Shown here piece by piece: positions 49,971 through 58,488 of a stretch of DNA of 64,000 bases (the first letter of the stretch is position 1; every line of letters starts with the position of its first letter). Source of the stretch: an uncultured Prevotella sp. Lineage in GTDB: Bacteria; Bacteroidota; Bacteroidia; Bacteroidales; Bacteroidaceae. Below the pieces are notes generated by a model, which saw only the letters and a program-made list of their open reading frames with translations, searched no databases and was not told where the DNA came from. The position numbers and the translations under genes were made by a program. The DNA is taken from contig URER01000006.1 of NCBI GenBank assembly GCA_900547005.1, positions 1 to 64,000 on the forward strand, written 5' to 3'.

Positions 49971-50576
49971 ATGGGAGCGAATAGTTCTTATAAAACAATG
50001 CTTGATATTGTGGAACAGGCAAAGGAGGGAACAATATTTATTCCTGATGACTTCACAATATGTGGTACTCCCGATGCTGTACGGTCGGGATTAAGTCGAC
50101 TGTGCCGCAATGAGAAATTGCGTCGTTTTGCAAAAGGCATTTACTATATACCTTTATATGATAAATGGGATGGCACACAGCGAGAGCCGTCTTTAGACGC
50201 TATTGTCTTAAAAATAGCACAACGTGATAATGCACGTGTAATACCGACAGGAGCATACGCACTTAATAAGTTGGGACTATCCACGCAGGTTCCTGCTAAT
50301 ATCATTTATATAACAGACGGTTCTGCAAGACAGGTGAAGTTCGGTAACGGAAAGAGCATCACGTTCCGCCATAGCAACGACCTGAGTAATTTCGCTTATC
50401 AATCCCAACTGATGCAACTGGCAGTTCTTGCCATGCGTGAGATTGGAGAGAAGGCAATAACGGAAGAACAAAAGAATATAATTAAAGGTATGATAGCAGA
50501 GCATGTCTCGGAGCAAGATTTCAATCATGATATAGTACTTGCTCCCACATGGATAAAAACGATTTTGCAGCGATGA
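49971..50576 (+). CDS. AbiEi-type antitoxin (DUF6088 family)
   Basis: A 201-residue protein with a winged-helix N-terminus (IFIPDDFTICGTPDAVRSGLSRLCRNEKLRRFAKGIYYIPL) as in AbiEi/DUF6088 antitoxins, followed by the antitoxin C-terminal domain (VIPTGAYALNKLGLSTQVPANIIYITDG, FGNGKSITFRHSND). The N-terminal domain should bind and repress the operon promoter, and the C-terminal domain counters the nucleotidyltransferase toxin. Its stop overlaps the start of the next gene as ATGA. The AbiE type IV system gives phage resistance and plasmid stabilisation in other bacteria. Confidence 0.82.
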   Translation: MGANSSYKTMLDIVEQAKEGTIFIPDDFTICGTPDAVRSGLSRLCRNEKLRRFAKGIYYIPLYDKWDGTQREPSLDAIVLKIAQRDNARVIPTGAYALNKLGLSTQVPANIIYITDGSARQVKFGNGKSITFRHSNDLSNFAYQSQLMQLAVLAMREIGEKAITEEQKNIIKGMIAEHVSEQDFNHDIVLAPTWIKTILQR

Positions 50577-51598
50577 AATTCATAGATTTATCAAAGGAAG
50601 ACCGCCTCGATATACTTGACCGTGTATCTACCGAGCTGAATATACGACAGCGAGAAGTCATAGAAAAAGACTGGTGGGTAACGGCGGTCCTCCGCGCCAT
50701 GTTCAGTTTGCCATACGCAAACCATTTGTCTTTCAAGGGCGGAACATCGTTGAGCAAATGTTGGCATCTGATAGACCGTTTTTCTGAAGATATAGATATT
50801 GCCATCGACAGAGAGTTTCTTGGTTTCAGCGGCACTCTTTCAAAGACACAAATCAGCGATAAGCTACGCCGTGCTGCCTGTTCTTTCGTAAGAGAGACTA
50901 TGCAGCATGATTTAGCAGAACAACTATATCTGAATGGCATCGCAAAAGAGAAATTCAAGGTGAATGTGAATATTACTCCGATTTCCACCACAGATCCTGA
51001 GATTATTAATATCAACTACGATTCAGTCTTGTCATTCTCAATAAACGGAATGGAAGGCAATCGATATGTTCTTCCAAAGGTTAAAGTCGAAGTTAGCGGC
51101 AGGTCTATGAGTGAGCCTGTAAGTGAGATTGCTCTCAATTCAATGATAGACCAGGTATATCCGAAAACTCCTTTTGCAGAACCTAAGTTCATGGTACGTG
51201 CCGTTCTTCCTGAGCGCACTTTCCTTGAAAAGATATTCCTGCTTCATGAGGAATTTGCCAAGCCAAAGGATTTAATCAGAGTGGAGCGGATGTCCCGCCA
51301 CATGTACGACATCGGGCAGATGCTAAAGACTCCAATAGCAGAACGAGCTATCAATGACGCAGGCCTGTACCGTCAGGTGGTAGGACACCGACGCACATTC
51401 ATCGGATTACGGGGATTCAACTATGATACACTTTATCCTGCGACACTCAATATCATTCCACCAACTTCTATTATAGAACAATGGAAAGACGATTATGAGA
51501 ATATGCGTATGCACATGATTTATGGTGAGTCTGTTCCATTTGAGGAGTTAGTAAACAAGCTCAAAGAGTTGAATGATAGAATAAAAGAACAGTTGTGA
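50573..51598 (+). CDS. AbiEii/AbiGii-type nucleotidyltransferase toxin
   Basis: A 341-residue protein starting at the ATG that overlaps the antitoxin stop (an ATG at 50549 would add eight residues and a longer overlap). It carries the nucleotidyltransferase signature FKGGTSLSKCWHLIDRFSEDIDIAI: GGTSLSK at 56-62 and the paired acidic residues SEDIDIAI at 71-78. Downstream AEPKFMVRAVLPERTFLEKIFLLHEEF and VERMSRHMYDIGQMLKTP are also typical of AbiEii. Such toxins add nucleotides to tRNA acceptor ends and stop growth. Together with the preceding gene it forms a complete type IV toxin-antitoxin system. Confidence 0.87.
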   Translation: MKFIDLSKEDRLDILDRVSTELNIRQREVIEKDWWVTAVLRAMFSLPYANHLSFKGGTSLSKCWHLIDRFSEDIDIAIDREFLGFSGTLSKTQISDKLRRAACSFVRETMQHDLAEQLYLNGIAKEKFKVNVNITPISTTDPEIININYDSVLSFSINGMEGNRYVLPKVKVEVSGRSMSEPVSEIALNSMIDQVYPKTPFAEPKFMVRAVLPERTFLEKIFLLHEEFAKPKDLIRVERMSRHMYDIGQMLKTPIAERAINDAGLYRQVVGHRRTFIGLRGFNYDTLYPATLNIIPPTSIIEQWKDDYENMRMHMIYGESVPFEELVNKLKELNDRIKEQL

Positions 51599-51676
51599 AA
51601 GGAGTGGAAGTTAATGATTAAAAGTTTAAGGCTTAGAGTTTAATGTTGAAAGTTTATAGTTTATGCTATATATAAC

Positions 51677-51711
51677 AAAGGCGCTTCTTCGTTTTGAGGA
51701 TGCGCCTTTTA
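51677..51711. terminator. Bidirectional terminator between AbiEii and the LRR gene
   Basis: AAAGGCGC (51677-51684) pairs with GCGCCTTT (51702-51709). T-runs on both strands serve the two convergent genes. The 51613-51670 stretch before it consists of TTTAA/GTTTA words with no gene. Confidence 0.78.
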
Positions 51712-51731
51712 TTAATATATAGCTATCAAAC

Positions 51732-53552
51732 TTATTTCTTTACGACCTTGCGTACCGAACCATCTGAGTAGCGTATAATATTCACACCGTTCTGCATTCC
51801 GTTCTGTTTGCGTCCGTTAATGTCGTAAATATGCTTAATCTCAGCATTCTTTATGCCATTATTAACGTCGTTGATACCGGCTTCCTCATCTGTCATCTCC
51901 TCAATTCTTGTGAATATGTATTGGTAGACTGATGTCTCATATTGCTCTTTCATACCTTTTCTGACATAAAGGTCGTGTTCTATTCCTGAATCATACGTGA
52001 AATAGAACGGACAGCTACTACCATCAACTAAGAGGACATCTTTATCATTATAAATATAGACCGACTTAATATTATCGCACAAGTAAAAGGCAAAACCTTC
52101 AAAGTTTGTAGCGGTAGCAGGGATATCAATCCTCGTCAGGTTATTGCAACCACTAAAAGCGTTTCCCGCAATTGTTGTAACATGAGAAGGAATTGTATAA
52201 GAAATATTTTTCTTTCCAGCCGGATAAGCTAATAATGCAGACATATCCTTGCTGTAAAGAATACCATCAGCCGAAGCATACTCAGTATTGCCTGCCAACA
52301 CGTTTATAGAGGACAAACTTCTGCAAAATCCTAAAGCGTAGCCATCAATGCTTTTTACGGAATTTGGAATATCTATACTTGTTAAATTTTCGCAGCCGCG
52401 AAAAGCTTGCGATCCAATAGCCGTAACAGAACTTGGAATATCTATATTTACCAAGTTCCTACAACTATGAAAAGCACAAAACTCAATTGTCGTTACACTA
52501 TTAGGAATAGCAAAAGAAGTGTTTTCCTTGCCGGCCGGATAAGCTAATAATGACGACATTTCTTTATTGTAAAGTACACCATCTACAGAAGTATAGTACC
52601 AGTTGTTTTCGTCTACATTTATTGAAAGCAAATTATCACAGCCACCAAAGACTCCTTCAGCTATACTTGATGTTCCACAGGGAATGTCTACATTTGTCAG
52701 GTTGCTACAGTCCTGAAAAGCAGACTGCCCTATATTTTCCACAAACTCAGGAATACTAATTGTTTTCAAACTACTACAACCATGGAATGTATAATCCTCT
52801 ATACTCGTTATATTGCGCGGAAGTTCTATCGCAGTCAAGCTGCTGCATCCCCAAAAAGCAGACGCGCCAATACTTTCCACACTATTTGGTATATTTATTG
52901 TCGTCAAATTATCACAGCCAGCAAAAGTACTCTCTTTTATACTTGACACGCCATTAGGGATAGTCATTATTGTCAGGCTACTACAACCAGAAAAAGCAGA
53001 AACTCCAATCCACGTAACATTCGACAATTCTATCGCAGTCAAACTACTACAGCTTTGGAAGGCTCTATCGTCTATCATATCTACAGAAGTTGGTATATTG
53101 ATTGTTCTCAAGCTACTGCAACCAGCAAAAGCATCATAGCCTATTGTTGATACATTGTCAGGAATCACCATCGAAGTCAGACTTCTACATCTCTCAAAAG
53201 TTTGTCCTTTTATAAATGTAACAGCATTTGGAATATTCACTTCTGTCAAATTATCACAATTACTAAAAGCATAAAAGCCAATGTCGGAAACAGACTCGGG
53301 GATAACCACCTTTGTCAGGTCATAACATTGAGAGAATCCTCCTCTCTCTATACTCGTAACATCGTAAGTACTACCGGAATAAGAGACCGTAGCCGGAATA
53401 TTTACCTCTCCGGAATATTTATTATCGCCAGAGGTCACACTCGCAGTCTTTGCTGACTCGTTAAGATTATAATATATGCCATTAATTTGGGCATCATAAG
53501 CCCATGCCTTGGCAAAAAGGCAGGTAAATAAAATAAGTAAAAGTTTTCTCAT
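51732..53552 (-). CDS. BspA-like leucine-rich-repeat surface protein
   Basis: A 606-residue exported protein. Signal peptide MRKLLLILFTCLFAKAWA, then a short strand-rich start (INGIYYNLNESAKTASV), and from about residue 65 to 510 some 16-18 LRR_5 (Treponema-type, 23-residue) repeats such as IPESVSDIGFYAFSNCDNLT and IPNSVESIGASAFWGCSSLT. Two islands (about 320-350 and 420-450) interrupt the repeats with near-identical LLAYPAGK-N-S segments. The C-terminus (HIYDINGRKQ, GVNIIRYSDGSVRKVVKK) is the short exported-protein tail, implying T9SS export. BspA relatives bind fibronectin, fibrinogen or other bacteria. A 140-nt structured RNA element lies 40 bp before the start codon. Confidence 0.85.
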   Translation of the reverse strand: MRKLLLILFTCLFAKAWAYDAQINGIYYNLNESAKTASVTSGDNKYSGEVNIPATVSYSGSTYDVTSIERGGFSQCYDLTKVVIPESVSDIGFYAFSNCDNLTEVNIPNAVTFIKGQTFERCRSLTSMVIPDNVSTIGYDAFAGCSSLRTINIPTSVDMIDDRAFQSCSSLTAIELSNVTWIGVSAFSGCSSLTIMTIPNGVSSIKESTFAGCDNLTTINIPNSVESIGASAFWGCSSLTAIELPRNITSIEDYTFHGCSSLKTISIPEFVENIGQSAFQDCSNLTNVDIPCGTSSIAEGVFGGCDNLLSINVDENNWYYTSVDGVLYNKEMSSLLAYPAGKENTSFAIPNSVTTIEFCAFHSCRNLVNIDIPSSVTAIGSQAFRGCENLTSIDIPNSVKSIDGYALGFCRSLSSINVLAGNTEYASADGILYSKDMSALLAYPAGKKNISYTIPSHVTTIAGNAFSGCNNLTRIDIPATATNFEGFAFYLCDNIKSVYIYNDKDVLLVDGSSCPFYFTYDSGIEHDLYVRKGMKEQYETSVYQYIFTRIEEMTDEEAGINDVNNGIKNAEIKHIYDINGRKQNGMQNGVNIIRYSDGSVRKVVKK

Positions 53553-53592
53553 ACGTTTTATGATATATGAAAAGGCGTGTAACCATTCTTCG

Positions 53593-53731
53593 CTTGTTCA
53601 TTCTATTGGTTACCGCCAAGTGACCTTATTCCCTACAAGCATAGAACAGTCCACGCCTAACAGCGTGAACTTCCAGTCTGCCTGTTCTCGGGAATGAATG
53701 TTTTGGCGGTATTCATAGAATGGAGAACAAG
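53593..53731 (-). ncRNA. Candidate structured RNA (small RNA or 5' leader) upstream of the LRR gene
   Basis: Complementary blocks nest perfectly: CTTGTTC (53593-53599) with GAACAAG (53725-53731); ATTCTAT (53600-53606) with ATAGAAT (53715-53721); TACCGCCAA (53611-53619) with TTGGCGGTA (53703-53711); ATTCCC (53628-53633) with GGGAAT (53690-53695); AGAACAG (53643-53649) with CTGTTCT (53682-53688); CACGC (52-56) with GCGTG (63-67 of the 53600s). The result is one long rod with internal loops, reminiscent of 6S-like RNAs. The strand is uncertain. Minus-strand use would put it in the leader of the LRR gene; on the plus strand a GAGCTAAAAGCTC hairpin with T-rich tail follows (53731-53750). Confidence 0.6.
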
Positions 53732-53950
53732 AGCTAAAAGCTCTATCTTTTATCTATATGTTCCTATAAGTTATTGAATGGAAACGCATTTTCGGTTAAT
53801 GATTGCACCACGCATTCCGGCGCGGCAGTTTCGTTTTACCTCTCGGGAAGCATACTACTTAAGGTTGAAGCATTCCCTTTAGTTTAGCGTTTCTCTACTG
53901 TCTGTTTCTTAATTTAGTGGTTTTAATGGTTAAACATATTAGTAATACGG

Positions 53951-54070
53951 CTGCAAGCAGCTTATCTATTTGCCAAATGCAGCTTATCTTATGCAAAGAT
54001 AATGCAAATGAGAGCAAAGAGAATTTATTCTCAATTTGCCGAATGCAGCTTATCTGATGCAAAGATAATT
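53951..54070. repeat. Duplicated TTTGCC...GCAAAGATAA segment
   Basis: The segment TTTGCCRAATGCAGCTTATC followed by TKATGCAAAGATAAT occurs twice (from 53970 and 54035), plus a partial GCAGCTTATCTATTTG before. Each copy carries CAAAGATA (53994-54001; 54060-54067), which on the minus strand is TATCTTTG, so both could be promoters facing the LRR gene. I recall similar strings between genes of many Bacteroidales. Between 53750 and 53950 I see only weak hairpins. Confidence 0.55.
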
Positions 54071-54160
54071 AAAAAATCGTTTTTACGCCATATAAGCTAT
54101 AAAATATTTGCATCGTGATGGCAGTCGAACAATATTATGCCGAAAATAGTACTATGGCAC

Positions 54161-54282
54161 AGTACCGGAGTATTTCGGCTTTAGTACTCGAGTAATTCAG
54201 GCTCAGTACTCGAGTAATTCAGGTCTGATTACTCGAGTATCGGGGCTTTAGTACTGGAGTATTTCGGGCTTAGTACTGATAC
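54161..54282. repeat. 22-bp tandem array with palindrome TACTCGAGTA
   Basis: Units start at 54161, 54183, 54205, 54228, 54250 and 54272 (partial), that is 22 or 23 bp apart, each like AGTACTCGAGTAATTCAGG plus two or three bases. Three central units contain the perfect palindrome TACTCGAGTA; the outer ones have CCGGAG or TGGAG variants. The array ends 84 bp before the -33 box of the YafQ-type operon. Confidence 0.8.
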
Positions 54283-54365
54283 AACACGGATGTAACGTGA
54301 GCGTAAGCAAAACTATAATGCTATTCGATACATTATAAATAATTTACGGAAAAGGGCAAACTAAT

Positions 54366-54396
54366 TTTGTCATATCATAAAAATACTGTATATTTG
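54366..54396 (+). promoter_or_regulatory. Promoter of the YafQ-type toxin-antitoxin pair
   Basis: TTTG (54366-54369) and TATATTTG (54389-54396) with 19 bp between, 24 bp before the antitoxin ATG. Confidence 0.75.
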
Positions 54397-54419
54397 CGAG
54401 AACAAAACGAATCTTGAAA

Positions 54420-54650
54420 ATGGCAGGCACAACAACATTATCAGCACAACAACTCATTGTAACAGTAGATGATACCGCTGTTATGAATGACATAAGAAAG
54501 GCGATTAAAATGATACGTGGCGTAAGTAATATCTCCGTTGTAAAACCAAAGAAAACGGAAATAGAAGCGGCACGCGAAGATGCAAAGGCCGGACGGGTAA
54601 CAAAATGGAACAGCGTAGACGAAATGTTCAATGAAATACTTGGAGTATGA
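54420..54650 (+). CDS. RelB/DinJ-like antitoxin
   Basis: A 76-residue protein, start ATG at 54420 (a TTG two codons earlier is ignored). The central part, TVDDTAVMNDIRKAIKMIRGVSNISVV, is followed by a charged flexible segment and the C-terminal TKWNSVDEMFNEILGV, a form seen in many short antitoxins of Bacteroidota that pair with YafQ/RelE mRNA interferases. The end overlaps the toxin gene by four bases. It should neutralise the toxin and help control the promoter just upstream, possibly aided by the tandem palindromes at 54161-54282. Confidence 0.7.
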   Translation: MAGTTTLSAQQLIVTVDDTAVMNDIRKAIKMIRGVSNISVVKPKKTEIEAAREDAKAGRVTKWNSVDEMFNEILGV

Positions 54651-54937
54651 AATACACAATCCTTACTACCAAGCAATTCGACAAGGCTTTGAAACGTTGT
54701 TATAAACGAGGATATCCTATGGAGAAACTGCGTACAGCCATTAAGGAATTATCCACGAATGGCTGTCTTACACAAAAATATCGTCCACATAGGCTTCATG
54801 GCAACCATGAGGGAGAATGGGAAGCACATATTGCCCCCGACTGGTTGCTCATTTGGGAACAAAATGACCAAGAGTTAACACTTCTTATGCTATCAACCGG
54901 TACACATTCTGATTTGTTTGGAAAATCAAAAAGATAA
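54647..54937 (+). CDS. YafQ/RelE-family mRNA interferase toxin
   Basis: A 96-residue toxin of the YafQ branch: MKYTILTTKQFDKALKRCYKRGYPMEKL, LTQKYRPHRLHGNHEGEWEAHIAPDWLLIW, and the end LMLSTGTHSDLFGKSKR. The HRL-x-G...ECHI-like region (here HRLHGNHEGEWEAHI) and the late STGTHSDLF histidine fit the YafQ active site, where histidines and aspartate cut ribosome-bound mRNA. Layout (ATGA overlap, antitoxin first) is standard. Confidence 0.85.
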   Translation: MKYTILTTKQFDKALKRCYKRGYPMEKLRTAIKELSTNGCLTQKYRPHRLHGNHEGEWEAHIAPDWLLIWEQNDQELTLLMLSTGTHSDLFGKSKR

Positions 54938-55000
54938 TATATATTATTGTAACACTCCATATTTACAAAGCCTATTCTGAGTGTTTTTCACAATAAAAAA

Positions 55001-55042
55001 AAGGTGAATATGCCCATAAAGGAACACATTCACCTTATATAT
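55001..55042. terminator. Bidirectional terminator between YafQ and MerR genes
   Basis: AAGGTGAAT (55001-55009) pairs with ATTCACCTT (55028-55036). The plus-strand tail is TATATATAG, but eight A directly before the stem give a good U-run on the minus strand, so it serves the MerR gene best. Confidence 0.7.
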
Positions 55043-55049
55043 AGAATGA

Positions 55050-55397
55050 TTATACAAGCCCGTCGAGCTGGCGTTTCAACTCTTTCAGGTCGTCGCGCAC
55101 CTTAATCAGGTTGTCGAGAACCTCGGCACTCTTGTCCACTCCCGCCCTATTGGCGTTGAGCATCTTGCGCGCCGCGGCAATCTTGAAGCCACGAACCTTC
55201 ACCAAGTTATATATTACCTTAATCTGCTCAATATCTTTCTCCGTGTACTGACGCACACGATTACCCGTTGTCTTAGGCTTGAGATGCGGAAATTCCGTCT
55301 CCCAATAACGCAGGAGACTCTCGTTAACGTCCAACATCTGAGCCACTTCCTTGATGGAATAGTACAGCTTTCGGGGCTTATCGGGGTTCAATGCCAT
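55050..55397 (-). CDS. MerR-family transcriptional regulator
   Basis: A 115-residue regulator with the MerR winged helix-turn-helix: KLYYSIKEVAQMLDVNESLLRYWETEFPHLKPKTTGNRVRQYTEKDIEQIKVIYNLV (in blocks about 10-40 and 41-70), followed by a short dimerisation coiled coil (about 85-113, DNLIKVRDDLKELKRQLD). No cysteine-rich metal site or ligand domain follows, so it is one of the small MerR proteins found in Bacteroidota upstream of alaS and of unknown signal. It diverges from alaS with overlapping promoters and may influence it. Confidence 0.85.
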   Translation of the reverse strand: MALNPDKPRKLYYSIKEVAQMLDVNESLLRYWETEFPHLKPKTTGNRVRQYTEKDIEQIKVIYNLVKVRGFKIAAARKMLNANRAGVDKSAEVLDNLIKVRDDLKELKRQLDGLV

Positions 55398-55434
55398 AAT
55401 TTTATTGCCTATAAATCAATCCGTTACTATTTTA

Positions 55435-55466
55435 TTTGCAAAAATAATCAAATCTTGGTATCTTTG
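55435..55466 (+). promoter_or_regulatory. alaS promoter in the divergent region
   Basis: TTTG (55435-55438) and TATCTTTG (55459-55466), 20 bp apart, drive alaS. On the minus strand TATTTTTG (55439-55446) could serve the MerR gene, so the two promoters interlock. Confidence 0.7.
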
Positions 55467-55508
55467 CAACACTTTTTGATAAGATTTTAAGAATAAAACA
55501 TAAATAAC

Positions 55509-58130
55509 ATGATGACAGCTAAAGAGATACGAAATTCGTATAAAAAATTCTTTGAATCCAAAGGACACGTCATTGTGCCATCGGCTCCTATGGTCATAAA
55601 AGATGATCCGACGCTGATGTTCACCAATGCCGGCATGAACCAGTGGAAGGATATTATCCTCGGAACAAAACAGCCGGAACCGCGCCGTCGCGCCGATACT
55701 CAGAAGTGTCTGCGTGTGAGCGGTAAGCATAACGACCTTGAAGAAGTGGGACACGACACGTATCACCACACCATGTTCGAGATGCTTGGCAACTGGAGCT
55801 TTGGCGATTACTTCAAAGAAGGGGCCATCGACATGGCTTGGGAGTATCTGGTGGATGTGCTGCATCTTGACCCAAAGGACCTCTACGTGACCGTCTTTGA
55901 AGGCGATGCAAGCGAGGGACTGGAACGAGACGACGAGGCTGCCGGCTACTGGGCTAAGCACGTGCCGGCAGACCACATAATAAACGGAAACAAGCACGAC
56001 AACTTCTGGGAGATGGGCGACACGGGACCATGCGGTCCTTGCTCGGAGATTCACCTTGATTCGCGCACTCCCGAGGAGAAGGCAAAGGTGCCGGGACGCG
56101 AGCTTGTGAACAAGGACGACCCGCAGGTAATCGAGATTTGGAACCTCGTCTTCATGCAGTTCAACCGCAAGGCCGACGGTTCGCTGGAGAAATTGTCGAT
56201 GAACGTCATCGACACCGGTATGGGATTCGAGCGTCTTGTGCGCGCGCTTCAGGGCAAGCACTCAAACTATGACACCGACGTTTTCCAACCGATAATCCAC
56301 GAGATGGAAAGTCTTACAGGACTGAAGTACGGCGAAAAAGAAGAGACCGACATCGCCATGCGCGTGATTGCCGACCACCTGCGCGCCGTTGCGTTCTCTA
56401 TCGCCGACGGACAGTTGCCAAGCAACGCAAAGGCCGGATACGTTATTCGCCGCATCTTGCGCCGTGCCGTGCGCTACGCATATACATTCCTCAATCAGAA
56501 AGAGGCGTTCATGTTCCGTCTGCTGCCCGTACTCATCGAGGAGATGGGCGAGGCTTTCCCGGAACTTCCGGCACAGAAGGAACTCATCGGACGTGTGATG
56601 AAAGAGGAAGAGGACTCGTTCCTGCGCACATTGGAGAAGGGAATAAACCTGCTGAGCAACGCAATGGATGCGCTGAAAGCCGAAGGAAAGACCGAACTGG
56701 ACGGCACTCAGGCGTTCAGGCTGTTCGATACATACGGCTTCCCGCTCGACCTCACGGAACTGATATGCCGCGAAAACGGCTTCACCGTGGACGAAAAGCA
56801 GTTCGACGCAGAGATGCAGAAACAGAAAGAGCGCGCACGCAACGCCGCAGCCGTAGAGAACGGAGACTGGATTGAGCTGGCAGAAGGCGAACAGGAGTTC
56901 GTAGGTTACGACTATACTGAATATGAATGCCATATCCTGCGCTACCGCAAGGTGACTCAGAAGAAGAACACATTCTATGAGTTAGTGCTCGACCACACGC
57001 CGTTCTACGGTGAGATGGGTGGTCAGGTAGGCGACCGCGGAGTACTCGTGAGCGAAAACGAGACCGTGGAAATCATCGATACCAAGCGCGAGAACGGGCA
57101 GAGCATACACATCGTAAAGAAGTTGCCGGAGAATATGGCGGCCGATTTCATGGCGTGTGTGGACACCGACAAGCGCAACGCAAGTGCCGCAAACCACACC
57201 GCAACCCACCTGCTTGACTACGCGCTGAAGCAGGTTCTCGGCGACCACGTAGAGCAGAAAGGTTCTTACGTAAGCCCTGATTCGCTGCGTTTCGATTTCT
57301 CCCACTTCCAGAAAGTTACCGACGAGGAGCTGCGCAAGGTATCCCGTTTGGTAAATCAGTTGATTCGCGAGGATATTCCGCTCGACGAACGCCGCGACAC
57401 TCCGATAGAGGAAGCAAAGGAACTCGGAGCCATTGCCCTCTTCGGCGAGAAGTACGGTGACACCGTCCGCGTTGTCCGCTTCGGACCGTCATGCGAGTTG
57501 TGCGGCGGTATCCACGCCAAGTCAACGGGTAGAATCGGTATGCTCAAGATTGTGAGCGAGTCGAGTGTGGCTGCCGGCGTGCGCCGTATCGAGGCCATTA
57601 CCGGCGCGAACTGCGAGGAGGCGTTCTACGTTATCGAAGATACACTGAGGGATGTGAAAGACCTCTTCAACAATGCGAAAGACCTGCGCGGTGTCATCAG
57701 CAAGTATATTGAGGAACACGACGCGATGAAGAAGGATATGGAGAAGTTCCGCAACGAAGCTGTCGAGCGCACGAAGAATATGCTTGTGGAGCGTGCCGAG
57801 ACAATCAACGGCATCAAGGTGGTGAAAGCCATACTGCCGATACAGGCAAATGCCGCAAAAGACTTGGTGTTCAAGATACGTGAGGCGATACCCGAGAACC
57901 TCGTATGCGCCGTCGGCTCAACAGCCAACGACAAGCCGTTGCTCAGCGTTATGCTCAGCGATGATATGGTGAAAGATCACGGACTGAATGCCGGAACCAT
58001 CATCCGCGAGGCGGCCAAGCTCATCCAGGGCGGAGGAGGCGGCCAGCCACACTATGCTTCCGCAGGCGGCAAGAACCTCGACGGTATCAATGCTGCCGTT
58101 GACAAGGTTATAGAACTCGCCACAAAATAA
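55509..58130 (+). CDS. alaS: Alanyl-tRNA synthetase
   Basis: An 873-residue class II aminoacyl-tRNA synthetase. The N-terminal start [45 protein letters not shown] and [39 protein letters not shown] are diagnostic of AlaRS. The editing domain holds the zinc motif [12 protein letters not shown] (H-x3-H) with [13 protein letters not shown] (C-x3...H), used to clear Ser and Gly mischarged on tRNA-Ala. A C-Ala domain ends [16 protein letters not shown]. The length is normal. The second ATG (55512) could also be the start. A near-perfect 20-bp hairpin ends the transcript. Confidence 0.97.
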   Translation: MMTAKEIRNSYKKFFESKGHVIVPSAPMVIKDDPTLMFTNAGMNQWKDIILGTKQPEPRRRADTQKCLRVSGKHNDLEEVGHDTYHHTMFEMLGNWSFGDYFKEGAIDMAWEYLVDVLHLDPKDLYVTVFEGDASEGLERDDEAAGYWAKHVPADHIINGNKHDNFWEMGDTGPCGPCSEIHLDSRTPEEKAKVPGRELVNKDDPQVIEIWNLVFMQFNRKADGSLEKLSMNVIDTGMGFERLVRALQGKHSNYDTDVFQPIIHEMESLTGLKYGEKEETDIAMRVIADHLRAVAFSIADGQLPSNAKAGYVIRRILRRAVRYAYTFLNQKEAFMFRLLPVLIEEMGEAFPELPAQKELIGRVMKEEEDSFLRTLEKGINLLSNAMDALKAEGKTELDGTQAFRLFDTYGFPLDLTELICRENGFTVDEKQFDAEMQKQKERARNAAAVENGDWIELAEGEQEFVGYDYTEYECHILRYRKVTQKKNTFYELVLDHTPFYGEMGGQVGDRGVLVSENETVEIIDTKRENGQSIHIVKKLPENMAADFMACVDTDKRNASAANHTATHLLDYALKQVLGDHVEQKGSYVSPDSLRFDFSHFQKVTDEELRKVSRLVNQLIREDIPLDERRDTPIEEAKELGAIALFGEKYGDTVRVVRFGPSCELCGGIHAKSTGRIGMLKIVSESSVAAGVRRIEAITGANCEEAFYVIEDTLRDVKDLFNNAKDLRGVISKYIEEHDAMKKDMEKFRNEAVERTKNMLVERAETINGIKVVKAILPIQANAAKDLVFKIREAIPENLVCAVGSTANDKPLLSVMLSDDMVKDHGLNAGTIIREAAKLIQGGGGGQPHYASAGGKNLDGINAAVDKVIELATK

Positions 58131-58176
58131 TATCAATCAGCGTGTGAAATCATAGCGTAGAGTACGCTACCACATA

Positions 58177-58230
58177 AAGAAAGCAAGTACAAAGACACTG
58201 AAACGGTCTTTGTACTTGCTTTCTTTTTTT
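58177..58230 (+). terminator. Very strong rho-independent terminator after alaS
   Basis: AAGAAAGCAAGTACAAAGAC (58177-58196) is perfectly inverted in 58206-58225, followed by six or seven T. A shorter TAGCG/CGCTA hairpin precedes it at 58153-58170. The remaining gap 58231-58384 shows nothing I can name. Confidence 0.9.
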
Positions 58231-58384
58231 ATCTCATTATTATATTAACACTCTATTATCAACAGAATGCACTGCATTTCGCAGGCTTTCGCCAATAAAG
58301 CAGACCATAGAAAGACGCCTAAAACAATTAATATTTTTTTATTTCGCACAATCCCATATTCAAAATTCCTACAAAAAGGCACAG

Positions 58385-58392
58385 TATCTTTG
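58385..58392 (+). promoter_or_regulatory. -7 promoter box of the GT39/GT2 operon
   Basis: TATCTTTG, 97 bp before the first ATG. No -33 TTTG. The leader contains AAAACGATAA twice (58429 and 58478 region), a small direct repeat. Confidence 0.55.
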
Positions 58393-58488
58393 CATCGTAT
58401 TCAAGAAAAAGATAAAAGGATTAACATAAAACGATAAGGTAATCCAAGTGAGAAAGTAAAAGGATTAACAAACAAAACGATAAAAGAA

